From: Lunularia cruciata
Lineage: Eukaryota; Streptophyta; Marchantiopsida; Lunulariales; Lunulariaceae
Direction of reading: 5' to 3'
Assembly: GCA_948567375.1 (NCBI GenBank)
Contig: OX419757.1
Coordinates: forward strand, 28,204,732 to 28,268,731
DNA: 64,000 nucleotides
Shown: positions 33,665-44,778 of the stretch, piece after piece
Layout of the letters: each line of letters opens with the position of its first letter
How positions within the stretch are numbered: the first letter of the stretch is position 1
The notes under the pieces: generated by a model
The model's input: only the letters and a program-made list of their open reading frames with translations
What the model was told of the DNA's origin: nothing
Database searches by the model: none
Position numbers and translations under genes: made by a program

Positions 33665-35660
33665 ATGTACAAAGAATGGATACAAAGTGGATATATATCA
33701 AGACCTGATAAGGTTAAGTATTGTCAGAGCAATGATGGCAATCTTCAAGCCAGAGCAAACCACTTATGTAATGAAGCACTGTGCGGTATTCTTCCATCAA
33801 ATATATGCAAGAGAACCAGTGAATTGGGTGAAGTGCTTTCATCACTAAACAAGGAAAATGATTTGGAATTGGAGAGAAAGATGACCACCATACTACTTAG
33901 TGCCATTTGCAGTGTACTTTTACCTTGGTTTGAATTTGTTGAATGTAGCCAAAAGACAAAAGGTGGTGTTTCACTTTCACCTAGATTTGCAAAGAGAAGC
34001 AGATGCAAAACAGCAGTAGTTCATTTGCCAAATCCAAAGTAGCAATAACCTCTTTGCCAAGACGAGATAGCAAAGAGAGTGGAGGTGACCATTCCAAAAA
34101 TAAAGAAGCAAACCCAACCAAAAGAATTAGTGTCACCAATATAGCCACAAAAGACAAGAAGGTTGGACCCAAGGCATGAAGTAGTCTTGCAAGACCCGTT
34201 GTCAAGAGAAGAATTAGAAGAAGAAGTTGAGTACAATTTAGAGGACTTGGCCAAAGAAGATGTAGAACTTATGTTGCAAAGTGAAGAATAGAGCAGCAGG
34301 ACTGAAGGAGAATCCAAAGTTCAATAGTAGTTGGAGGAAGCAGTTGAGGAGGAAGATCAAGTGTTCCATGTGGTGATTGACCAGATGGAAGGAGGAGATA
34401 TTCCTTGTCTAGAGTTGCCTACTATTGAGAAAGAAGAGCAGCAAGAAGAAGAGTTGAGGTTAGTATTCTTGTGAGGAACAAGAATGAAGAAGGCTTTGCA
34501 ATCTGCCATTGTAAGACCTAATACAATAAATGAAGATGAAGGAGAAGAAGAGAGCTCAGAAGAGGTTAATCTAAAGGTGAGAAGATCAAGACTTTAGGAT
34601 AAGGCATTGGTTGAAGAATCACCAACGTAGGCAAAGTACAAAGACAAAAAAGATGAAGGAGATTTTGGTGGAGTAGCGTAGTTGTCCAAGATTGTCTATC
34701 CATTACTATTAGAACTGAAAAAGAAGAAGAAGGATCATCTGGAGGTAAGGGATGAACTGCACATTGTGAAGTACCTGAGTGAAGAGATAGTGCAGCTGAA
34801 GGAGAAGTTAACCCAAGGAGAGAAGCAAGCCAAGGAGCTTTGAGTTGATGTCATACCATAGTCAGCAAAAGAGCTTTGAGAACTTGCAAAATGCATTTAA
34901 GAAGCAAGGAGGTGAGCTTGAAAGTCAAGCTGAAGAGTTAAGTAAGCAAAAGATAGCTTTTGAGAAGTTGAAAGGAGAATTTGATGGAGCTCGTATCAAA
35001 GTCATACACTCAAAAGCAATTGCAGCCATAATAGAACAAGAATTGGAGAGTCTAAAGTCAAGTGCAGCAGAGAAGGACTAAGCTAGCAGTGTGAGTTAGT
35101 CGGGAGGAATAGAGAAGAGGAGAAATTGTGAGGACTTGTCATAAATGTAGAAGCCCAACTTGCTCGATACATGGAGAAGGAAGCATTGAAAGCCAAGTTT
35201 AAAGATGCATTGAAGATGTACTGTGAAGAGTTGCAGGTGGAGCAAACTTGAGATCATACATCAAAGCAAGTAGGAGAAGTAGTTGAGATCAAAGCAATGT
35301 TGAAGACAAAAGCAGAAGTTAAAGTGGAAGAAGTCAGACTACACAAGTTGAAGATGTTAGTGTAGGAGATGAGGAAGAGAAAGGCAAAGGACACATACAT
35401 GAATAAATTGTTGATTTTCTTAAGAGAGAGAATGGATCAGAAGATGTTAGAAGTAGGAGACAATGTATGTCTCAGACTAGATTTAGTTAGATCAGAGTTA
35501 GATGCAATTTGGATTAGCATGAAAGTAGAAACCCAATGCAAAGTAAGTGAAGTAGTAGTGCAAGTGGTCTTTGGGTAAGTTACCTGAGATATTAGGAGAG
35601 AGTGGGTTGGATAATAAGGGGGTTGATATAATACCCATGACTTCAATTGCAGTTTAGAGG
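33665..35660 (+). pseudogene. Degraded Lys/Glu-rich coiled-coil ORF of unknown function
   Basis: 33665-34042 is open for 125 codons (begins MYKEWIQSGYIS, contains LSSLNKENDLELERKMTT). After that, plus-strand frames keep a strongly charged composition through many stops, ending near 35660 with LKMLV-stop-EMRKRKAKD and FLRERMDQKMLEVGDNVCLR. 34845-35081 has a heptad-like pattern (SQQKSFENLQNAFKKQGGEL). The continuous bias over about 2 kb argues for a decayed real protein of perhaps 600 residues. I recognise no catalytic domain; an accessory retrotransposon ORF or a captured host gene are both possible. Confidence 0.45.
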
Positions 35661-35799
35661 GTGTCATTGGGAAAATAATCTACATGCTATGTTAACCCTA
35701 GTTAGGATGACATGAATTTTGAGAGTAGTGGTAATAGGGTTAGAGTGAAAAGATTATTGGAAGCAAGGGCTAATGACATGGAGTTTGGTGTGCCTCGTG

Positions 35800-36348
35800 A
35801 CTTATTTTATGTTACAACAAGCTCAGAAGTTTATTTTAAGTTGCTATAAGCTTGGGAGTATTTTAGGTTATTGTAAGCTTGAAAGTTTATTTTTCATGTT
35901 ATTGAGCATCAAGAGGAGGACCTAAAGAGGGACATAGAAGAAAATCCAAAGGTTTTGGGCTTTGAATTGTGATAGGACCAAAGAGGGAATAAGGGAAATC
36001 ATCAAGAGAGCCTTTGAACTGTGACAAGACCAGAGAAGGAATAAGGGAAATCATCGAGAGAGTCCTTAAACTATGATAAGGCAGGGAGAGGAGAAGAAGT
36101 GCATAGAAAGAAAGGTTGGAGAGGAAAAATTGAAGGACTAGCCTGGCTGTATAGAAGTGAATAGGGATTTGAAGAATGAAGAAGTGGCCTTGTTGATAGG
36201 AAGGAAACCATCAAGAGAAAGGTTGGAGAGGAAAACTCAAAGGATTGGCCTGGCTGTACAAAAGTGAATAGAGATTTGAAGAATGAAAAAGTGCCTTGGG
36301 GTGGCAGGAAGGGCTGGACATCAAAGGAGAGACTTGGTATGTTTGTAC
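35800..36348 (+). repeat. Degenerate tandem repeats (about 38, 52 and 107 bp)
   Basis: Three neighbouring arrays. An about 38-bp unit with TATAAGCTTG/TGTAAGCTTG lies at about 35810-35905. An about 52-bp unit with GAATAAGGGAAATCATC lies at about 35960-36090. An about 107-bp unit beginning AAAGGTTGGAGAGGAAAA lies at 36111 and 36218. The style continues after the A insertion (44779-45880). Confidence 0.65.
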
Positions 36349-36688
36349 TGTAACACCCATTTGTGCATGTGTGTGGAATTGTGATATTAGCTTGGTATTA
36401 CAAGTACTCAAGAGATATTATTTATATAGAGATAAAGGATGGTTATATATTAGTCATGGTTAGCTAAAGTTAGTCATAGCTAAGATAGAGGGGACCTTAC
36501 TTTAGAGGAAGTAGAAAAGATAAGCACCACTATTTTGGATTTTAGTGTGTTGACTTGGTACTATTCCTAGGTGTTTGGCTTTGAGGAAAGAGTTGAGAAC
36601 TCTTGGGCCCGCAAGCCTTTTTGTTTTGGATTCTTCTTTAGTCCAAGGATAGCCCATGTGAAGGAATCCTTGACTTAGTGGTTGGGTC
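36349..36688 (+). repeat. Left half of an A LTR that hosts A-plus
   Basis: TGTAACACCC to GGTTGGGTC. The right half is 44437-44778. The break is at GGTC, which is repeated on both sides of the inserted element (36685-36688 and 44437-44440). The rejoined LTR would be about 680 bp. Its own flanks are GTAC (36345-36348) and GGAC (44779-44782), a possible 4-bp duplication with one change. Confidence 0.9.
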
Positions 36689-37368
36689 TGTAACACCCAT
36701 TTGTGCATGTGTGTGGTATTGTGATATTTGGCTTGGTATTACAAGTACTTAAGAGATATTATTTATATAGAGATAAAGGATGGTTCTATATTAGTCATGG
36801 TTAGCTAAAGTTAGTCATAGCTAAGATAGATAGGACCTTACTTTAGAGGAAGTAGAAAAGATGAGCACCACTATTTTGGATTTTAGTGTGTTGACTTGGT
36901 ATTATTCCTATGTGTTTGGCTTTGGGGAAAGAGTTGAGAACTCTTGGGCCCGCAAGCCTTTTTGTTTTGGATTTTTCTTAAGTCCAAGGATAGCCCATGT
37001 GAAGGAATCCTTGCTTTAGTGGTTGGGTCAAGATAAGGGGAATATGCCCATGTGAATGGATATTCCTTTCTACTTTTTGACTTTATTTGACTTTTAGTCC
37101 AGTAACTTGAGTTACTACGGTAATTAGTAACTTTGGTACGTAACTATTTCACAAGTATATAAACAAGGGGTGAGGAAGTACTCATCATCTTTTTCATTTG
37201 CAACTATCTCTCTCTCATTGAGTTCTCTAGTGAGCAATGACTTGAGTCTTGGAGTGTTAGCCTTGGAGGAGTATGATGGAGTTGGGGTTCCTTGTCTTCT
37301 TAGTCCATGGTGCGCTACCATAATAACCATCAGAGGTTCATCCTGAGTGAGAGACAGGCCGGCTCACA
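36689..37368 (+). repeat. 5' LTR of A-plus
   Basis: TGTAACACCC to GGCTCACA, 680 bp. A TATA box TATATAAA at 37156-37163 lies about 210 bp before the LTR end. Confidence 0.95.
37156..37163 (+). promoter_or_regulatory. TATA box of A-plus 5' LTR
   Basis: TATATAAA in the sequence CACAAGTATATAAACAAGG; the matching position in other A LTRs is conserved or nearly so. Transcription would start about 25-35 bp downstream. Confidence 0.6.
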
Positions 37369-37390
37369 TTTTTGGTTCCGTTGCCGGGAT
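37369..37390 (+). promoter_or_regulatory. Primer-binding site of A-plus
   Basis: TTTTTGGTTCCGTTGCCGGG follows the LTR terminus; tRNA-Asp-like with two or three mismatches. Confidence 0.7.
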
Positions 37391-37409
37391 CTCTCTAGAA
37401 GGCAAGATA

Positions 37410-37580
37410 ATGTTCCGCGTCCAATTCTACATTAGGCAGAAGGAGGCTATGAGAGCTCACTTGGAGAGAACATTAGGAGAGGAGAGGGCTGAACTTATGT
37501 TAGAGAACCAAGATCCATTTGTATACCCTGTAGTTCATTATGATGTCTTTGAGGTGATTTTGTACATCTTGTACACATGA
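37410..37580 (+). pseudogene. 56-codon leader ORF, A-plus
   Basis: ATG at 37410 just after the PBS, ending TGA at 37578-37580; same length and stop as in A-minus (24659-24829). About eight base differences between copies, roughly half changing the residue, so no strong sign of constraint. In-frame sequence after the stop (EELERLCEVDCRFWGL) also looks protein-like in both copies, suggesting the ORF was once longer. Confidence 0.6.
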
Positions 37581-38701
37581 GAGGAATTGGAGAGATTGTG
37601 TGAGGTGGATTGCAGATTTTGGGGATTAAGGTGATTTTGGGCAAAATCTCAAGTTTGAGATCTGGACTTGAGATTTCTACACATGATAGCTTGGGTTATC
37701 TTTCAGTTAGCACATTTGAAATCATTGTGAGAGCTTCTATGCGCACTGGGCTAGAATTTTTGAAAGTTGATAGGGTAAAGTGCTCCCGCAACTGCATGCT
37801 CTCTGGAAAATTGTATAGAGTCTGCCATTTCTTCAATTTTCAGTAAATTTTCCTGAAAATTTCCAAGAAAATTAAGTGCATTGTATCCTACCTGTTGCCA
37901 CAAAAATTAGAGAAAGATTGTTCTTGCGCAAGGAGAAATGAGTTTTTGAAGTGAGGGGGGTGGTTTTCAGACCAAATCTGAAATTTGTGTACTGAATAGA
38001 AAGGTGTCCAGGCAAAATGGCTCGATGAAAAGATCTGAAATTTTGCAGGGAGCGATATCATGGAGCTGTGATCAAGTGTGTTAAATTTCAGAGGACTATG
38101 ACATACTAGTTGGGAGATTTGAGTGATATTGTGAGGAAGGGTCAATTCTGCAGAGTGGAGATCTCATGCATGAGGAGTTTGAGATCAACAAAAAGCATGT
38201 TTGAGTGTTTAGATTCATCTTGGGAACATGGAGGGTCATCAAGAGTGGAAATTGAGATTATGCAAGGTTCCCCAAGGGTTTGAGGTGATTGTAGGGGTGG
38301 ATTTGAGGAAAAGAGAGTTTACAATAGAATTTGAAGAGAGTGTCGAGAGGATCTAAAAACCTACACCACTTGGAGGAAAGAGTGAGTCTAAGTGCTTTCT
38401 ATGTGGAGAGAAGGGACATAAGGCAAGTTCATGTCCATTGACCTTTGAGAGCAAGAGATTGAGGAAAAGGAGAGGCTTACTTGACTTGGGTTTGCATGTT
38501 GGACCTTCTTCACCAAGATTGGGAGGGAGAAGATCTAAGACCAAGGAGTTGTGTGAGGTTTGTGGAGTTGAAGGACTTCCAAAAGGACATGAGTGTAGTG
38601 GAGTAAAATCACTTTTGGAGACTGTGGTGAAGGATCTTGGAGAGAGTTTTAGTACAACTACAGAAATACTACCACCTTCATCAGCTAGTTCTCAAGATTA
38701 G
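37581..38701 (+). pseudogene. Extra zinc-knuckle ORF upstream of gag, A-plus (broken)
   Basis: The leader reads as broken coding sequence: KISSLRSGLEISTHDSLGYL near 37640-37690, then stops. From about 38041 it aligns with the 219-codon frame of A-minus. The knuckle CFLCGEKGHKASSC is at 38393-38434, followed by CEVCGVEGLPKGHEC (about 38551-38595), where this copy keeps a final Cys lost in A-minus. It ends TAG at 38699-38701. Its place before gag resembles the additional ORF of Tat/Ogre elements. Confidence 0.7.
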
Positions 38702-38932
38702 TGATAGAGATAATCTTTCAACTTATGGATAAACTATCCATGAGAGTTAGAATAATATGCACTCTAGGATTTGATGTTGCTATAGAAATCTTGGAGCAAC
38801 CTGAAACTTTTGTGTTCCCTAGAGTGGATTATTCTCAGATGGTGTTAGTCATGTATATACTCTATTAGTAATAGAGTGAGAGAAAAGAAAAGAAAAAATT
38901 TTGAGAGAAAAGAAAGATAGTGAGGGGTTAAG

Positions 38933-40519
38933 ATGGGGAAACTTCCGGTTTTCTTTGGCAAGGATGGAGAAGATGTGGAGGCCTTTGTGAGAGACTTCAA
39001 GAGAGCTTGCATAGGAAACAATGAGTGGGCCTCATTATTACCAGATTTCTTTGAGGATGCAGCACTTACATGGTATGAGTAAGAATACCAAAAGAGAGAG
39101 AGGAGAGAGGGGGAAGAGGAGTCTTGGGAGACTTTGACTTCAGCACTCATTGAGAACTTTCTTCCTGATGAGAGTTATGAGAGATTGATGAGTGATGTTA
39201 CATTTCTACAGCAAGGAGATGGAGAGAAAGTGAGGGTCTATGTGGAAAGAGTGGAAAAGTTGGAGTCCAGATTTCGCATAGTGTTGAGGAAGGGTGGGGA
39301 TGATGTGGAGACTACAATGATTGGCATAGGGGCCATGCTCACCAAGAATTTTGTGGGAGGATTGAGACCACAAATTAGAAGCAAGGTGAGATATGAGAAA
39401 CCTTCTTCCAAGGTTGAAGCTATCAAGATCACAATTCGTATGGAGGAGAGTTTGGAAGGGGATGAGAGTGATTTGGTGGTGAAGGAGGTTGTGCATCCTC
39501 CTCAAGGCTACAAGTATGGTGGAACTTCTGATACTTTGGTGACAAGGGTTGCACCACAAGTAGTAGTTGCTCCAGTTCTTGCACCTCCACCAAAAGATCC
39601 ACTCCAAACCATCACAGAACAACTTGCGGATCTCAAGATCAATGTGGTGCAACTATGGGAGAAGAGAGAGGTGGATCAGAATGTAGGGAGAGGGCCTAGG
39701 AGTTATGGAAACTATCCATATAGAGGAGGCCAACCAGCCAACAATTTCAATGATAGAAATTGTTTTGGTTGTGGAGGAAGAGGCCATATCCAAAGGAATT
39801 GCCCAAATTCCACTTACCATGGAGGAAGGGGTTATGAGGGAGGTAGTGAAACCCAAGTGGCTCCTAATCCCAACAAAGGTAAGGGGATAGCATCCATAGA
39901 TGTGGTTGAGAGCAAGTATGAGAAAGGAGAGTGCTCAAACTCCAAGGGTCTTAATTTGGAGCTTTTGGCACAAGAGAAGAAGAGAGCTCGTTTTGCAGAG
40001 GATGTTCACTCTTCTCAAGGATTTACTTCAAGCAAGGATACTCCTATGTCTACTAGGAGCACTCGCACCTCAACACCATCAACAACAAAGACTCCAAGGA
40101 AGAAGTTGGGGATGGAGGACTTCTTGATCTCAAAGCAACAATGGAACTACAATGTGTTGGAAGATGTTGGTAATCACAAGGCTAACATCACAGTGGGCCA
40201 ATTAATTGCTTTGAACCCTACCTTGAGAAAGGAGCTTAGAGGTGGTTTGAGTTCTACAAGGAGCAAGAAGAAGAAGAAGAAGAAGGCAAAAGTTCCAGTA
40301 TCAATGGGGGTGGTGGATGCCAAGCCAGCACCATGGGAGGCTTGTGAATATGCCTCCAAGATTGATGTGAGAATGAATGGTCACAACATCAAGGATGCAT
40401 TGGTTGATGGAGGATCAGCAGTGAATGCCATGTCAGAAAGGTTGATGAAGAAGTTGGGTATGATACCCTCAAGACCTTCAACATTTGTGGTGAGCATGGC
40501 AAACAAGCAACAAGTTTGA
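38933..40519 (+). pseudogene. gag and protease start of A-plus
   Basis: ATG at 38933 (MGKLPVFFGKDGEDVEAF). A TAA at 39080-39082 replaces the Ser codon of A-minus (TWYES). Relative to A-minus, 15 bp are lost near 39023 between AATGA direct repeats. The frame is then open to 40519. The zinc knuckle CFGCGGRGHIQRNC is at about 39762-39803. A Ser/Thr/Lys-rich spacer follows, then retropepsin DALVDGGSAVNAMSERL near 40394-40444. The frame ends at TGA (40517-40519) after ANKQQV, inside the protease domain, with the rest of the protease in the same frame beyond it. Confidence 0.92.
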
Positions 40520-43500
40520 CCAGTAGGGGTGATGGATAAGGTGGTAGTTTCAATTATGGGAGTTCAAAATCTCATGACTTTCCAAGTCTTGAAGGATTCA
40601 AGCTATGACTTACTTCTTGGGAGGCCATGGTTGAGAGCAGCACGCACAATTGATAGGTGGAACAAAGGGTACTTGAGGATTGGGCCATCAAACCATAGAG
40701 TCACAATTCCTGTGACTAACACCACCAACACTTCACATTCAGATACATCATCTTCTGATTATTGGGAATCAGATGCTGAAGAAGGAGCTTCAGGTGTGGA
40801 CACAAGCATGGAAGAGGAGACTTCCACGGAGGAGGATGAATCTGAATCTGATTCCGATGTGTATCCTTTGTGTGCTATGGATTTTGCACCTAAGCCAGAG
40901 GTTTTGAAGGACCCAGATAAATCACCATTGACACTTGAGGAGGTAGAGAGAAGGTTATCTACCCTCAAGTATGGCCCAAATGTTACCAAGGAGGAGAAGG
41001 TGAGATTTGAGGAGATTTTCCGCAAGTTCATCCATGTGTTTGCTTTTAGTTACAAGGATTTGAAGGAAGTCACCTTGGAGGAGCACAAGATAGAGGTGGA
41101 GTCACATGCAAGACCAATCCGCCAAAAGCAACGTCGCATTAGCCCACCAATATCTTTGGTTGTGAAGGAGGAGATTGATAAGCTCAAGGAGGCTGGATTT
41201 ATCTTTGAGGTGGAGAATTTAGAATGGGTGTCTCCAATTATCATTGTGAAGAAAAAGAATGGCAAGCTTCGGGTATGTGTGGATTACAAGAAGCTCAATG
41301 CTGTTACCAAGAAGGACTACTACCCATTGCCATTCATTGATGAGATCTTGGAGGAGGTTGCAGGTCATGAGAGGTACAGTTTTGGAGATGGTTATAGTGG
41401 ATATAACCAAATCAAGATTGCACCAGAGCATCAACAACTCACCACATTCACCACACCTTGGGGAACTTACGCTTTCAAGGTCATGCCTTTTGGGCTTTGC
41501 AATGCTCCAGCCACATTCCAACGGTTCATGAACAAGGTATTTGAACCTTTCATTGGGAAATTTGTGAGAGATTTCATTGATGACTTTTGTGTCTATGGGA
41601 GCAAGGAGGAGCACTTTGAGCACCTAATCAAAGTCTTGCAACGCTTGGATGAGGCAAATGCATCACTCAACCCAGAGAAGTGCATTTTTGGATGTGAAGA
41701 ATGTCTACTTTTGGGGCATATCATCTCCAAGGATGGAATAGCAGTTGATCCTGAGAAGGTGAGGAAAATCTCAGACCTTCCATTCCCTTCAAGCTTGACA
41801 AAGTTACGCCAATTCTTGGGGATGGTTGGGTACTATAGGAGGTTCATCTTCTCATTTTCCAACAAGGCTTATGCATTGACCATCTACATGAAGAAGGGTG
41901 TAGATTACATGGTGATTTTGGAAGACAAGGAGGCTCTCAAAGCTTTTGAGGAGCTCAAGCAATCCCTTGTTGTAGCTCCAATTCTTGCTAAACCTGATTG
42001 GAGTAAACCTTTCATCCTCTACACTGATGCTTCTAATGTAGCTATAGGATGCACTCTTAGTCAATTAGACCAAGATGGGCATGATCATCCAATAGCTTAT
42101 GCTAGTAGGCAGATGGTTTCAGCAGAGAAGAACTACTCTGTCACGGAGAGAGAAGGGTTGGCAGTGATCTTTGGTCTGAAGAAGTTTAGACACTACTTGA
42201 TTGGAGGGAAAGCCACCATTGTCATGGATCACAAGGCTTTGAAGTACATCTTCAACAAGCCTAATGTTGAAGGGAGACTAGCAAGGTGGATGATACTCTT
42301 GTCTGAGTATGACTACACCATTGAAGATAGACCAGGAAAGAAACATGCAAATGCTGATTTATTATCTAGAGCCTATGATCATTATGGAGATGAGCCAGTG
42401 GATGATTCCTTCCCGGATGAGGAGCTCATGACAATCTCAGTCACTCAAGAGGTTCCAATGGAGAACAAGGAGATTGTGGATTTTGTGACAAAAGGTAACT
42501 ATCCAGAAGGGATGCATGCTAGGGAGAGGAAGGCCCTTGCAGCAAGATCTAGACCTTACACAATGGTGGAGGATATTCTTTTTCACCAAGGAGCAGATGG
42601 TCTACTTCGAAGAGCAGTGGGTAAGGAAGAGTCTATCCTACTCATAAAGGAGTTTCATGAAGGTTTAGTATGTGGAGGACACTTTGCAGGAAAGGTGACT
42701 GCTTTCAAGATTCTAGATGCAGGTTACCATTGGAGAGGGATTTTCAAGGATTGTCTTGATTATTGCAAAACTTGTCATGTTTGTCAAGCTTTTGCTAGAA
42801 AGTCTACATCCACTCCACCACTTAGATCAATTCCATTGCTAGGACCTTTTGAGAAGTGGGGAATTGATTTTGTAGGTCCTCTCAATAGAACCCCAAGGAA
42901 CAATCGGTACATTGTGGTAGTTACTGATTACCTTACCAAGTGGGTTGAGGCTAGACCATTGAGGGACAAGAATGAAGATGAAGTGGGTAGATTTCTTTAT
43001 GAACGCATTATCACTAGGTTTGGATGCCCTTTGGAGTTGGTTTCTGATAGAGGAGGAGAGTTTATAGGAAGCATTACTACAGCCATGCTACGACATTTCT
43101 CTATCACACATAGAGTAACTACATCCTATAAGCCAAATTCCAATGGCTTGGCAGAGAGAACCAATCAGACCTTGTGCATGATGTTGGCCAAAGATGCAGA
43201 AATGGAGGGGGCTAAACATCATTGGGACAAGAGGATTCATGCAGTTTTGTGGGAGTATAGGACAACCATGAAAACTTCCACTGGATATTCTCCACTTCAA
43301 TTGGTGTATGGTATTGAGTCTACCTTACCTATTCACTTTGATCTTCCTACCTTCCAAAGCATTCATAGGAGATTGAAGAAAGCACAAGGAGGTGATGCAG
43401 AGAAGTCAAGGAAGGATCAACTCATGGAGTTGGAAGAGGCAAGAGCAGTTGCTATGGTTCAAGTGGAGCAAGCCCAAAGGAAACAAAAGAAGAGCTATGA

Positions 43501-43710
43501 TAAGAGGCAAGACAAGAAGAAGGTGATTGGGTAATGTTGTTTGATTCCATTCGATTCAAGAGAGTGAAAAAGAAGTTTTTGCCTAAGTACTTTGGACCTT
43601 TCATAATGGAGAAGGTGTGGGGCAATTACACCTATGATCTCAAGGAGTTGGGAGGAAGACACTTTTATAGGATTAACCATGATAAGTTGAAGATGTACCA
43701 TAGAAGGTAG
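40520..43710 (+). pseudogene. pol of A-plus: protease end, RT, RNase H, integrase
   Basis: Open for about 1000 codons to 43534 in the same frame as gag. Starting count at 40529, the protease end is LLLGRPWLRA (about residue 28), RT has VCVDYKKLN (about 250) and the FIDDF catalytic motif (about 348), and RNase H has LYTDAS (about 498) and TEREGLAVI. The integrase zinc site is H-x-H with CKTCHVC (about 705-755). The DDE core is GIDFVGPL (about 777), VSDRGGEF (about 838) and GLAERTNQ (about 872). A 19-bp deletion at about 43523-43524 removes the start of the integrase tail and shifts the frame, stopping at 43534. The tail itself (KYFGPF, VWGNYTYDLKELGG) persists to a TAG at 43708. There is no chromodomain, so this is a non-chromovirus gypsy. 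Confidence 0.95.
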
Positions 43711-43744
43711 AGAGACCTTCACTTTGAGGACAAAGTGAAAACTT

Positions 43745-43758
43745 AGTCCGGGGGTAAA
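43745..43758 (+). promoter_or_regulatory. Polypurine tract of A-plus
   Basis: TAGTCCGGGGGTAAA directly before the 3' LTR TGTAAC; the G-run is the likely plus-strand primer. Same tract in A-minus (17982-17997, complement). Confidence 0.65.
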
Positions 43759-44436
43759 TGTAACACCCATTTGTGCATGTGTGTGGTATTGTGATATTTA
43801 GCTTGGTATTACAAATACTTAAGAGATTATTTATATAGAGATAAAGGATGGTTCTATATTAGTCATGGTTAGCTAAAGTTAGTCATAGATAAGATAGATG
43901 GGACCTTACTTTAGAGGAAGTAGAAAAGATGATCACCACTATTTTGGATTTTAGTGTGTTGACTTGGTATTATTCCTAGGTGTTTGGCTTTGGGGAAAGA
44001 GTTGAGAACTCTTGGGCCCGCAAGCCTTTTTGTTTTGGATTTTTCTTTAGTCCAAGGATAGCCCATGTGAAGGAATCCTTGCTTTAGTGGTTGGGTCAAG
44101 ATAAGGGGAATATGCCCATGTGAATGGATATTCCTTTCTACTTTTTGACTTTACTTGACTTTTAGTCTAGTAACTTGAGTTACTACGGTAATTAGTCACT
44201 TTGGTACGTAACTATTTCACAAGTATATAAACAAGGGGTGAGGAGGTACTCATCATCTTTTTCATTTGCAACTATCTCTCTCTCATTGAGTTCTCTAGTG
44301 AGCAATGACTTGAGTCTTGGAGTGTTAGCCTTGGAGGAGTATGATGGAGTTGGGCTTCCTTGCCTTCTTAGTCCATGGTGTGCTACCATAATAGCCATCA
44401 TAGGTTCATCCTGAGTGAGAGACAGACCGGCTCACA
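43759..44436 (+). repeat. 3' LTR of A-plus
   Basis: TGTAACACCC to GGCTCACA, 678 bp; shares with the 5' LTR the loss of the ATCACATGCTTAG segment after AAGATAAG. Confidence 0.95.
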
Positions 44437-44778
44437 GGTCAAGATAAGACCACATGCTTAGGGGAATATGCCCATGTGAATGGATATTCCTTTCTACTTT
44501 TTGACTTTACTTGACTTTTAGTCTAGTAACTTGAGTTTCTTCCGATAATTAGTAACTTTGGTACGTAACTATTTCAAAGGGTGAGGAGGTACTCATCATC
44601 CTTTCATTTGCAACTATCTCTCTCTCATTGAGTTCTCTAGTGAGTAATGTCTTGAGTCTTGGAGTGTTAGCCGTGGAGGAGTATGATGGAGTTGGGGTTC
44701 CTTACCTTCTAAGTCCATGGTGCGCTACCATAATAGCCATCAGAGGTTCATCCTGAGTGAGAGACAGGCCGGCTCACA
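44437..44778 (+). repeat. Right half of the A LTR that hosts A-plus
   Basis: Starts GGTCAAGATAAG (GGTC is the duplicated target) and ends GGCTCACA; retains the CACATGCTTAG segment, so it comes from an older LTR than those of A-plus. It lacks about 18 bp around the TATA box (CACAAGTATATAAACAAG). Confidence 0.9.

Larger units (their letters stand above)
33480..36348 (+). other. Remnant block F: coiled-coil ORF plus G/A-rich repeats
   Basis: This block continues after the family A insertion at 44779 and again beyond B1 at 52248. It contains the pseudogene 33665-35660 and degenerate tandem repeats to 36348. I take it as one old element or gene region of unknown type, interrupted by A-plus (in its solo LTR) and B1. 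Confidence 0.4.
36689..44436 (+). mobile_element. Family A Ty3/gypsy element, plus copy (A-plus)
   Basis: A 7.75-kb near-complete element with LTRs, tRNA-Asp-like PBS, extra ORF, gag, protease, RT, RNase H, integrase and PPT. It has a 4-bp target duplication, GGTC. The LTRs differ at about 17 substitutions over 678 bp by hand count (about 2.5%). Both lack the same 13-bp segment present in other A LTRs, proving they are a pair. Disabling lesions are few: TAA in gag (39080), TGA in protease (40517) and a 19-bp deletion in the integrase tail. Confidence 0.95.

Noticed and set aside
35800..36348. CRISPR-like or satellite array
   Set aside because: Units are degenerate, of differing periods and without unique spacers; this is eukaryotic repeat DNA.
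40517..40519. TGA as a selenocysteine or programmed recoding site
   Set aside because: No structure or known precedent was visible for a stop inside a retropepsin fold; an inherited CGA-to-TGA mutation is simpler. Kept only as a testable finding.
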